DNA from: Bog-950 sp046329535
Lineage (GTDB): Bacteria; Bacteroidota; Bacteroidia; Chitinophagales; LD1
NCBI GenBank assembly: GCA_046329535.1
Contig: JAXLUN010000003.1
Location: 434,001-498,000, forward strand
DNA: 64,000 nucleotides
Direction: 5' to 3'
Shown: positions 57,287-64,000 of the stretch, piece by piece
Numbering within the stretch: position 1 is the first letter of the stretch
How the letters are laid out: each line of letters begins with the position of its first letter
Notes under the pieces: model-generated
Database searches by the model: none
What the model was told of the DNA's origin: nothing
Seen by the model: only the letters and a program-made list of their open reading frames with translations
Program-made: the position numbers and the translations under genes

Positions 57287-58504
57287 TTATCTCTTCTTTT
57301 TAAAGGGAGGTTTACCACCTTTCCCTCTCCGTTGTTGTGGTTTGTCGAACCTCTTCTCTGGCTCATAGGCTGGTCCCTCACCTAATTCTACAGGTAGTGG
57401 TATTTTCTTGATTTCGTCTCCAATTAAATCTTCAATACTTTTAAACTTACGCATATCTTCCGGATTAATAAGTGTCAATGCTACACCTGTTGTTTCCGCG
57501 CGGGCGGTTCTACCAACCCGGTGGATATAATCTTCCGCATCTCGGGGAACATCGTAATTAATTACCAGGCCAATTGAATCAATATCAATACCTCTTGAAA
57601 GTACATCGGTAGCCACTAAAATTTGTAATGTCTTATTCTTAAACTGGCGTAGTGTTTCGGTTCTTTGATCCTGTTCTAAATCAGAGTGAATTGCTGCAAT
57701 GTTGAATTTCTGGCGAAGTAGTTCACGCTCCAATTCCTTTACTTTATCTTTAGTAGAAGAGAAAATCAATATGCTTGAAAGGTTCTTGCCGGTCAACAAG
57801 CTTTTTAGCAATGTCATTTTCTGCGTATTATAAACGAGATAGGCAGCTTGTAAAACTCCTGCAGCCGGTTTTGAAACTGCAATATTTACCTGCTCAGGGT
57901 TATTCAAAATTTTCTTGGCTAGTTCCCGTATTTTAGGAGCCATGGTGGCCGAAAACATAATAGTCTGCTTAGTCTTAGGTAAAAAGCTGATGATTTTGTT
58001 AAGGTCATCGCTAAAACCCATATCAAGCATCCGGTCTGCTTCATCTAAAACTAAGTGCTGGATGTGCTCAAATTTCACATAACCCATGTTGAGGTGGGCA
58101 ATCAAACGGCCCGGAGTGGCTATGATAATGTTAGCTCCTTCGGTTAAAGCACGCTTCTCCTGTTCAAATGAAATACCATCCTTGCCCCCATAAATGGCAA
58201 TAGCCGTAACCGGTGTAAAATAGCCAAACCCCTGCATAGCTTCGTCAATCTGAACTGCCAGCTCACGTGTGGGCACTATAATCAGCGAATTCACTTTATG
58301 CTCATGAGCCTTCATTATTTTATTGATGATAGGCAACAGAAAGGCAGCGGTTTTACCGGTACCGGTTTGAGCACAGGCAATAATGTCGCGGTTACTTAAA
58401 ATAACAGGAATGGCTAGCTGCTGAATAGGTGTAGGTTTACTGAAACCCATCGAGTTCAGTCCTTCCATTAATTCAGGCTCAAAGTTGAGTTCTGCGAATG
58501 TCAA
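57287..58504 (-). CDS. DEAD-box RNA helicase, RhlE-like
   Basis: 405 residues with a TTG start at 58504 (MTFAELNF), since no upstream ATG exists in frame and the family begins this way. Seen: Q motif GFSKPTPIQ, motif I AQTGTGKT with Lys51, PTRELA, TPGRL, motif II DEAD at 154-157, SAT about 182-184, and the C-terminal VATDVLSRGIDI and HRVGRTARA. The tail is short and basic (PPFKKKR). Function: ATP-dependent RNA unwinding, in ribosome assembly or RNA decay. Followed upstream, on the same strand, by the small basic-protein gene. Confidence 0.94.
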   Translation of the reverse strand: MTFAELNFEPELMEGLNSMGFSKPTPIQQLAIPVILSNRDIIACAQTGTGKTAAFLLPIINKIMKAHEHKVNSLIIVPTRELAVQIDEAMQGFGYFTPVTAIAIYGGKDGISFEQEKRALTEGANIIIATPGRLIAHLNMGYVKFEHIQHLVLDEADRMLDMGFSDDLNKIISFLPKTKQTIMFSATMAPKIRELAKKILNNPEQVNIAVSKPAAGVLQAAYLVYNTQKMTLLKSLLTGKNLSSILIFSSTKDKVKELERELLRQKFNIAAIHSDLEQDQRTETLRQFKNKTLQILVATDVLSRGIDIDSIGLVINYDVPRDAEDYIHRVGRTARAETTGVALTLINPEDMRKFKSIEDLIGDEIKKIPLPVELGEGPAYEPEKRFDKPQQRRGKGGKPPFKKKR

Positions 58505-58540
58505 TTGATGAGAAGTTTGAACTGTATATTCCGAAATAGA

Positions 58541-58768
58541 TTACTTCCGTTTTTTCTTGGTACTTACATCCTGCTGATCAACCCATTCTCCATTTTTATG
58601 TTCGCCTAGTATTACTACATCCTTGCTGGCTTTATAATGCTCAGCCGATTGTTGCATTTCGGCCAGTGTATCACTTCTTAATTTCACTGAAATTGATGAG
58701 CGTTTGTTGCGTACTTCGATATAAAATCCGTCTTTAAGTCCTTTCGGTCTGGTTGGTGGTCTACCCAT
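58541..58768 (-). CDS. Small basic protein, unknown
   Basis: 75 residues, Lys- and Arg-rich, with no membrane segment: starts MGRPPTRPKGLKDGFYIEVR and ends in TKKKRK. I recall small proteins of this style in other Bacteroidota genomes, next to RNA-related genes, but know no function. It lies 36 bases upstream of the DEAD-box gene in the same direction, so they are probably cotranscribed. Nucleic-acid binding is plausible from charge only. Confidence 0.7.
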   Translation of the reverse strand: MGRPPTRPKGLKDGFYIEVRNKRSSISVKLRSDTLAEMQQSAEHYKASKDVVILGEHKNGEWVDQQDVSTKKKRK

Positions 58769-58835
58769 GATATTTGTTTTTGCGGTGCGGAAGATACACT
58801 TTTAAATCAAATTGACTCATTTATTTCAATTGTGC

Positions 58836-58865
58836 TTGTTCATCAGCACTTCTGTACTATCTTCG
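58836..58865 (+). promoter_or_regulatory. Putative promoter of acyl-CoA dehydrogenase gene
   Basis: A TTG at 58836-58838 and TATCTTCG at 58858-58865, 19 bases apart, fit the Bacteroidota -33/-7 pattern; the ATG at 58886 follows 20 bases later. Confidence 0.45.
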
Positions 58866-58885
58866 CCCGCACAAAAATTACCACT

Positions 58886-60025
58886 ATGAATTTTTCACTT
58901 TCCGAAGAACATTTAATGATTCGTCAGGCAGCTCGTGACTTTGCTCAGAATGAATGTAAGCCTGGTGTAATTGATCGTGATACCCACATGGCCTGGCCTG
59001 CGGAACAAGTTAAAAAAATGGCTGAACTAGGCTTCTTAGGCATGATGGTTTCTCCGGAATATGGAGGAGGGGGAATGGATACGTTAAGCTATGTGATAGC
59101 GATGGAAGAAATTTCTAAAGTGGATGCGAGCAGTTCTGTTTTAATGAGCGTGAACAATTCTCTTGTTTGCTGGGGTTTAGAGGAATATGGAACTGAAGAA
59201 CAGAAAAGAAAATATCTGGTTCCCTTAGCCAAAGGTGAAAAGATCGGGGCATTCTGTTTGAGTGAGCCCGAAGCCGGTAGCGATGCAACTTCTCAAAGTA
59301 CCACTGCCGTTGACATGGGCGATTATTACTTGCTTAACGGAACAAAAAACTGGATTACCAACGGAGGCTGCGCCTCAACGTATCTGGTTATTGCACAAAC
59401 CGATCCGGCAAAAGGCCACAAAGGCATTAATGTACTAATTGTCGAGAAAGGAATGCCTGGATTTACTGTAGGTAAAAAAGAAGACAAGTTGGGTATACGC
59501 GCCAGCGATACTCATACCCTTTTATTCAGCGATGTAAAGGTGCCAAAAGAAAACCGTATTGGTGAAGACGGATTCGGATTTAAGTTTGCCATGAAAACAT
59601 TGAGTGGCGGCAGAATAGGTATTGCTGCGCAGGCACTGGGTATTGCAGCAGGGGCATATGAATTGGCTGCTGATTACTCAAAGCAACGCAAAGCTTTCAA
59701 AAAGGAAATTATCAACCACCAGGCCATTGCTTTCAAACTGGCAGATATGGCAACCGAGATTGAAGCCGCTCGTCTATTGGTATACAAAGCCGCCCGTTTA
59801 AAAGATTTAGGACAAAACTACGATCAGGCTTCGGCTATGGCCAAGGTATTTGCTTCCGAAACTGCCATGAAAACTACCACTGAAGCAGTACAGATTCACG
59901 GAGGATATGGCTATGTTAAAGAATATCACGTAGAGCGTTTAATGCGTGATGCCAAGATTACACAGATATATGAAGGCACTTCAGAGGTTCAGCGTATTGT
60001 AATTTCACGCGGGGTTCTTTCTTAA
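58886..60025 (+). CDS. Acyl-CoA dehydrogenase, short-chain type
   Basis: 379 residues from the ATG at 58886. Seen: LSEEHLMIRQAARDFA near the start, FCLSEPEAGSDATSQSTTA about residues 127-145, NGTKNWITNGG about 151-161, LGIRASDTHTLLFSDVKVP about 199-217, QHGG-type helix as AVQIHGGYGYVKEY about 333-346, and the catalytic YEGTSEVQRIVISR near the end with its Glu. Motifs fit the butyryl/short-chain acyl-CoA dehydrogenase group. Reaction: FAD-linked dehydrogenation in fatty acid or branched-chain amino acid oxidation. Its 3' end overlaps the convergent membrane-protein gene by 21 bases. Confidence 0.93.
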   Translation: MNFSLSEEHLMIRQAARDFAQNECKPGVIDRDTHMAWPAEQVKKMAELGFLGMMVSPEYGGGGMDTLSYVIAMEEISKVDASSSVLMSVNNSLVCWGLEEYGTEEQKRKYLVPLAKGEKIGAFCLSEPEAGSDATSQSTTAVDMGDYYLLNGTKNWITNGGCASTYLVIAQTDPAKGHKGINVLIVEKGMPGFTVGKKEDKLGIRASDTHTLLFSDVKVPKENRIGEDGFGFKFAMKTLSGGRIGIAAQALGIAAGAYELAADYSKQRKAFKKEIINHQAIAFKLADMATEIEAARLLVYKAARLKDLGQNYDQASAMAKVFASETAMKTTTEAVQIHGGYGYVKEYHVERLMRDAKITQIYEGTSEVQRIVISRGVLS

Positions 60026-60850
60026 GCTATCTAATCCGAAGTAAAAGAAATGCAATGCTGATATGGCTATTAGCCCTTCTACAGGTTTCATGACATGATA
60101 TAGAATGTGATGGGTAGGGTGAGCTCTCCAGAATGATTCACCATTCAGGTTTTCATTCATAACTAATAAAGTGTTACCCCCAACTTCGTTTGCAAACGAA
60201 ACAATATAACCAAGCTGATTGGCCAGCGCAACCAAAATAACTCCGATAATCAGCCCTATGAATTCCGCTCTCCTCCATATAGGGTGCAAATTTTCGTTTC
60301 CCTTTACTCCAACTATCATTAAGAAAAGCATGGTTAGACCACAACCATAAGTATCTGTCAATATATCATTCAAATCGAAGTAGTCGTTCCACTGCGGATA
60401 AAGAAAGATATATTGATACCACTCATCTATAAGCATGAATGGTAATGTAAACAAAATAGCAGCACCGAAACGTTTGGTTAAAGGAAAAATGAGAAATGCT
60501 AAGAATGTAAACTCGAAAGAGTGAATGACCTCTATGTTACTATCGAACATAAATCGGGAGTGTAAAAGAAGCAACAATAATGTAGCAAGCATATAAACCA
60601 GTTTCAACTTTCGATTATCCGTATACTTAAAAAACCCTTTTGACAGAAAGAAGAGAAACAGACTAAGCAGGGTAAGAAAAACAACTGCTACTACCAGGTT
60701 ATAGGTTTCAATAGTGAGGCGGTTTTCTATACTGATAGAAAGCAACACTAATGGATGATGCATAGCAATAATAAAACTGAAATAGGCAAGAACTAACAGT
60801 ATATTAATTCCTCTGTGTGTTTGTAGCCAGAAAATAAATTGGTGTATCAT
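60005..60850 (-). CDS. Polytopic membrane protein, possibly VanZ-like
   Basis: 281 residues with seven to eight hydrophobic helices. The segment FMLIDEWYQYIFLYPQWNDYFDLNDILTDTYGCGL in its position between two helices (about residues 138-172) resembles the VanZ-like pattern, in which an E.xQ..x.P.R..D..D...N..G loop lies between membrane segments. The match is loose. No catalytic motif is otherwise visible. Convergent with the acyl-CoA dehydrogenase gene. Function unknown. Confidence 0.65.
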   Translation of the reverse strand: MIHQFIFWLQTHRGINILLVLAYFSFIIAMHHPLVLLSISIENRLTIETYNLVVAVVFLTLLSLFLFFLSKGFFKYTDNRKLKLVYMLATLLLLLLHSRFMFDSNIEVIHSFEFTFLAFLIFPLTKRFGAAILFTLPFMLIDEWYQYIFLYPQWNDYFDLNDILTDTYGCGLTMLFLMIVGVKGNENLHPIWRRAEFIGLIIGVILVALANQLGYIVSFANEVGGNTLLVMNENLNGESFWRAHPTHHILYHVMKPVEGLIAISALHFFYFGLDSLRKNPA

Positions 60851-60913
60851 CTAAAACAAAGATGTCATCTTTTTAAGTAAGATGACATCTGAATAAGCTC
60901 CTTTTCTGTGTGA

Positions 60914-61348
60914 CTAATTCTTATCACCTCCGAAAAACTTCTCCTCTATAATATCTGCATTTACAGCCACTTCATAAATAATCTCATTCAGCAGCTCGGG
61001 AGTGGTCATGGCTAAAGCAGGAACTGCCTGAGTAATGACAGTTTCGCATGGAGTCCCATCAGCAGTCTTGTCGGTAGTAATAGTCACAGTGCTATAATTG
61101 CCATAAGCAGATTCTTTTAGTATGTTATAAAGATTCAATTGCGGAGAGTAAGTCCCGCAACGACTATTCATATAGAGGCGTTCGCGGCCACTAGCCTCTT
61201 TAATAATCCATATGTATACAAACTGATATCGGAATTTACCATCTTTGATAGGTATGGCAATATCCATTCGAAAAACACCCGGAGATGTTTCATCTAGTTT
61301 GTAATTGTAGCGGGAGGCTATTTGCTGAAGTGTGGCTTGCAATTCCAT
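60914..61348 (-). CDS. Small soluble protein, unknown (chaperone-like fold possible)
   Basis: 144 residues, alpha/beta: an N-terminal helix (LQATLQQIASRYNY), a central beta meander with YQFVYIWIIKE and ERLYMNSRCGTYSP, and a C-terminal helix (TPELLNEIIYEVAVNADIIEEKFF). This order of helix-strands-helix recalls YbjN/secretion-chaperone-like folds, but I cannot confirm it. It has no signal peptide. Single gene between the VanZ-like gene and hutU, with about 140 bases upstream in which I see nothing. Confidence 0.65.
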   Translation of the reverse strand: MELQATLQQIASRYNYKLDETSPGVFRMDIAIPIKDGKFRYQFVYIWIIKEASGRERLYMNSRCGTYSPQLNLYNILKESAYGNYSTVTITTDKTADGTPCETVITQAVPALAMTTPELLNEIIYEVAVNADIIEEKFFGGDKN

Positions 61349-61488
61349 AGTTATTTATTTTGGTTATGTGAAGATTGAAAAGAACGCTGAAATTTAAAAC
61401 ATCTCTATTGATTTGCAGTAACAAATCCATTTTATCGCCCCCTTCATTTCCAAGATCTTTGAATTAGTTTTTGTCTTTACTTTTCTTT

Positions 61489-63141
61489 TCACAAATCCAA
61501 ACCAAATTTCTGACTGGTTTTCTGGGCTATTTCATAGCCGGCATCGGCATGGCGAATAACACCCATAGCCGGGTCGTTGTGCAAAACACGTTTTAATCTG
61601 CGTTTGGCATCATCGGTACCATCTGCAACAATCACCATTCCTGCATGTAAACTATAACCCATACCCACTCCTCCCCCATGATGAAAAGAAACCCAACTGG
61701 CACCGCCTGCCGTATTAATAAGTGCATTCAAAATTGGCCAATCAGCAATAGCATCGCTGCCATCTATCATAGCCTCCGTTTCGCGGTTGGGAGAGGCTAC
61801 ACTACCTGTGTCTAGGTGGTCGCGACCGATTACAATAGGAGCTTTTACTTTCCCTTCTTTTACTAAATCGTTAAAAGCAACTCCTGCAATTTCTCTGTCA
61901 CCCATACCCAGCCAGCAAATGCGGGCCGGTAACCCCTGAAAGGCAATTTTCTCCTTTGCCATCTCAAGCCAGCGCAGCAAACCTTTGTTATCAGGAAAAA
62001 GTTCTTTCAGTTTTTGATCGCATATCGCAATATCGTTCGGGTCACCACTCAGTGCTACAAATCTAAATGGCCCTTTGCCTTCACAGAATAATGGCCTGAT
62101 ATATGCCGGGACAAAACCCGGAAAATCGAATGCATTCATTACCCCTCTCTTATCTTTCGCCTGACCTCTCAAGTTGTTTCCGTAGTCAAAAGTAATAGCT
62201 CCTCTCTTTTGTAGTTCTAGCATTTGCCGAACATGTTTTGCCATAGTGTCTAAAGAATGACTGCAATATTCACTTGGATTTTCTAGACGTAGTTGTTTTG
62301 CTTCTTCCACACTCAAACCTTCTGGGAAGTAGCCTACCAGTTCATCATGCGCTGAGGTTTGGTCGGTGAGTGTATCGGGTGTTATATTTCTATCCAGCAA
62401 CCTTTGTAACAAATCCACCACATTACAACAAACACCGATAGAAACAGCCTGTCCTTTTCCTTTAGCTTCCAGGCTCCAGTCAATAGCTTCATCAATGCTA
62501 TTAGTGTATTTATCAAGATATCGTGTTTCTATCCGTTTCCTAATTCTCCACTCCTCCATTTCAGCAGCTAAACAAACACCTTCATTCATAGTAATTGAAA
62601 GCGGTTGTGCGCCACCCATTCCACCAAGTCCTGCGGTAACGTTTAACTTGCCCTTTAGTGTGCCACCAAAATGTTGTTCTGCCAGCGAAAGAAAGGTTTC
62701 ATAAGTGCCCTGCACAATACCCTGACTGCCGATGTAAATCCATGAACCCGCGGTCATTTGACCATACATGATAAGTCCCTTCTTTTCCAGTTCGCGAAAA
62801 TGCTCCCAGGTAGCCCACCTCCCCACAAGATTTGAATTGGCCAGCAACACCCGAGGGGCATCTTTATGCGACCGCAAAACACCCACCGGTTTTCCGCTTT
62901 GTATGATTAGAGTTTCATCCTCCTCTAAATCGCGCAATGACCCTACTATCTTATCGAAGGCTTCCCAGTTGCGCGCAGCTTTACCTAAGCCTCCATATAC
63001 AATCAGGTCTTCGGGTCGTTCAGCTACTTCAGGATCCAGATTATTATAGATCATTCTTAATGCTGCCTCCTGCACCCAACCTTTGCAGCTTAGTTGATTG
63101 CCTCGGGCGGCATGCAATACTCTCTTGTTTTCGTCAGTCAT
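61489..63141 (-). CDS. hutU: Urocanate hydratase
   Basis: 550 residues, normal family length. Seen: RGNQLSCKGWVQEAALRMI near the start, VYGGLGKAARNWEAF about residues 48-62, NLVGRWATWEHFRELEKKGL about 103-118 in part, TAGSWIYIGSQGIVQGTYE about 130-147, GLGGMGGAQPLS about 171-182 (NAD binding), GDREIAGVAFNDLV about 411-424, and FHHGGGVGMGYS about 489-500. Reaction: NAD-dependent hydration of urocanate to imidazolonepropionate, second step of histidine breakdown. hutH, hutI and formimidoylglutamate genes are not in the window. Confidence 0.95.
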   Translation of the reverse strand: MTDENKRVLHAARGNQLSCKGWVQEAALRMIYNNLDPEVAERPEDLIVYGGLGKAARNWEAFDKIVGSLRDLEEDETLIIQSGKPVGVLRSHKDAPRVLLANSNLVGRWATWEHFRELEKKGLIMYGQMTAGSWIYIGSQGIVQGTYETFLSLAEQHFGGTLKGKLNVTAGLGGMGGAQPLSITMNEGVCLAAEMEEWRIRKRIETRYLDKYTNSIDEAIDWSLEAKGKGQAVSIGVCCNVVDLLQRLLDRNITPDTLTDQTSAHDELVGYFPEGLSVEEAKQLRLENPSEYCSHSLDTMAKHVRQMLELQKRGAITFDYGNNLRGQAKDKRGVMNAFDFPGFVPAYIRPLFCEGKGPFRFVALSGDPNDIAICDQKLKELFPDNKGLLRWLEMAKEKIAFQGLPARICWLGMGDREIAGVAFNDLVKEGKVKAPIVIGRDHLDTGSVASPNRETEAMIDGSDAIADWPILNALINTAGGASWVSFHHGGGVGMGYSLHAGMVIVADGTDDAKRRLKRVLHNDPAMGVIRHADAGYEIAQKTSQKFGLDL

Positions 63142-63235
63142 AATTATTTTGAATGAGTAAGGAGCAAACCTATTAAAAAATATTTCTCGTTTTTAAATGA
63201 TTGCTTACCTTCATCATTCACCAAAACTCAGCATT

Positions 63236-63781
63236 ATGAAATATTTAAAAATCGCAGGAATCGTTCTATCTGTTATAGTTGGCATAGCTATACTTATCGG
63301 ATTGATTGCCCCTAAAAATTACAATATCAAGAGAGAGGCGGTTATTCAGACTTCGGCTGATATTATTTACAAAACGGTTTCTCACTATTCTGAATTTCCC
63401 AAATGGAATCCGTGGCAGGAATTGGATCCGAAAATGAAAACTACTATAGATGGAACTGATGGCACTGTTGGCGCAAAATACAGCTGGACAGGAAATGATG
63501 AGGCTGGTGCAGGTTCTATGACTATAACCAAACTGGATGAAGGAAAATATGTAGAGCAGACTCTCGAATTTCTAAAACCATTTAAGAGTACAGCTACAAC
63601 TTATATTAACATTGAACCAACCGAGGGCGGACAAAAAGTAACCTGGGGAATGAAAGGCGAAAACAGTTTTGTGCCCCGCATATTCATGACCCTGATGGGT
63701 GGTATGGATAAAGCTATAGGCAAAGACTACGAGAAAGGACTAACCAAGCTGAAAACACTTTGTGAAAGTGCCTCACAATAG
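63236..63781 (+). CDS. SRPBCC (START-like) family protein with N-terminal membrane anchor
   Basis: 181 residues from the ATG at 63236. One hydrophobic anchor (about residues 3-24, LKIAGIVLSVIVGIAILIGL) and then a SRPBCC fold: VIQTSADIIYKTVSHYSEFPKWNPWQEL about 37-62, YSWTGNDEAGAGSMTI, and a C-terminal long helix (KAIGKDYEKGLTKLKTL). Known: START-like lipid-binding pockets; this group is often labelled polyketide cyclase/dehydrase without proof. Divergent from hutU; the transcript ends at the perfect hairpin at 63791. Confidence 0.82.
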   Translation: MKYLKIAGIVLSVIVGIAILIGLIAPKNYNIKREAVIQTSADIIYKTVSHYSEFPKWNPWQELDPKMKTTIDGTDGTVGAKYSWTGNDEAGAGSMTITKLDEGKYVEQTLEFLKPFKSTATTYINIEPTEGGQKVTWGMKGENSFVPRIFMTLMGGMDKAIGKDYEKGLTKLKTLCESASQ

Positions 63782-63790
63782 TTACCTAGT

Positions 63791-63848
63791 ATTGCCTGAA
63801 ATAGAAAAGCCCCTGCAATTAGTCAGGGGCTTTTCTATTTCAGGCAAT
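63791..63848. terminator. Perfect 25-bp hairpin, bidirectional terminator
   Basis: 63791-63815 is exactly complementary to 63824-63848 with an 8-base loop; the stem contains AGAAAAGCCCCTG/CAGGGGCTTTTCT. It lies between the convergent SRPBCC and T9SS genes and can stop transcription from both. Confidence 0.88.
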
Positions 63849-63857
63849 AACAATATA

Positions 63858-64000
63858 TCACCAATGAATAATTTTTGTGGTATAGGAAGCGTTAGTATCT
63901 GCAACTTTTATGAAATAAATACCTCTTGGGGTATTGGAAATATTCATGATCACTTTTCCGTTTATGCATGGTTCTTTGCGTAATAGTCTTCCATTCACAT
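63858..64000 (-). CDS. C-terminal end of a T9SS-sorted protein (truncated by window)
   Basis: On the minus strand, 46 codons and a TGA (63858-63860) are open to the window edge. They read VNGRLLRKEP ... ISNTPRGIYFIKVADTNASY ... KIIHW. The G-[IV]-Y-[FL]-[IL]-K-[VI] strand preceded by a short linker and a final basic/aromatic strand is the end of the type A T9SS sorting domain seen in the other three cargo proteins of the window. The rest of the protein lies beyond 64000, so its function cannot be told. Confidence 0.8.
   Translation of the reverse strand, partial: VNGRLLRKEPCINGKVIMNISNTPRGIYFIKVADTNASYTTKIIHW

Noticed and set aside
1..64000. tRNA, rRNA, insertion sequences, prophage genes
   Set aside because: No cloverleaf, rRNA segment, transposase, integrase or phage structural gene could be recognised on either strand.

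Overview
The window is a gene-dense chromosomal segment of a member of the Bacteroidota. Seen: several secreted proteins end in the Por/type IX secretion (T9SS) sorting domain (genes ending at 16241, 17814 and 53850, plus a fragment at 63858-64000). There are delta-60 repeats, a LytS/LytTR pair, split transketolase, a Bacteroidota-type YebC, and promoter-like TAnnTTyG boxes close to start codons. Resemblance to Chitinophagales/Sphingobacteriales-type genomes is an inference. I found no rRNA, tRNA, CRISPR array, insertion sequence or phage gene.

Layout. 0-12.5 kb is mostly metabolic and housekeeping: an edge-truncated unknown gene, a DUF1761 membrane protein, a Kef-type antiporter, a GH25 lysozyme, an ALDH8-like dehydrogenase coupled to a RidA-family protein (probably late tryptophan/kynurenine catabolism), an MFS sugar permease followed by a GH5 endoglycoceramidase-like hydrolase, a fatty acid desaturase, an M19-type dipeptidase and a DUF1905/YdeI protein. 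12.5-17.9 kb holds yebC, a 500-residue helical protein, two T9SS cargo proteins and an 18-codon relic of a second yebC 3' end. 17.98-22.4 kb is a probable operon (SDR reductase, Gre-like protein, retinol-saturase-like FAD enzyme, NTF2-like protein, acyl-CoA dehydrogenase) closed by a strong hairpin.

22.5-36.4 kb is accessory in character, nearly all on the minus strand, and the most interesting part. It contains a membrane gene interrupted by an in-frame TAG, a papain-like C1 protease with a long barrel-like secreted protein and a lipoprotein, a carboxypeptidase-regulatory-like protein, a 42-bp tandem repeat array, a pentein-fold (arginine-deiminase-like) enzyme with a tightly linked unknown protein, and two related modules. 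Each module has a stand-alone LuxR-type DNA-binding protein, a conserved hairpin downstream of it, a 27-residue membrane microprotein (15/27 identical between modules) and a 39/40-residue membrane microprotein. I recognise no named system here; this is my candidate for something undescribed.

36.5-50 kb returns to regulation and core functions: a TPR-LytS histidine kinase and LytTR regulator, truA, a four-helix-bundle protein, an ABC exporter, serC, and transketolase N- and C-halves separated by a sulfatase and two tandem VWA proteins. 49.8-51.7 kb is a sigma factor/anti-sigma-like/Spy-like operon. 51.8-64 kb has a T9SS M43 metalloprotease, an ArnT-like glycosyltransferase, an SRD5A-like reductase, a DEAD-box helicase, a second acyl-CoA dehydrogenase, hutU, a SRPBCC protein and the C-terminal end of another T9SS protein.

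All identities come from reading motifs; no database search was possible. Starts were chosen by ATG position, signal peptides and neighbour overlap. TTG or GTG starts are proposed only where no ATG fits.
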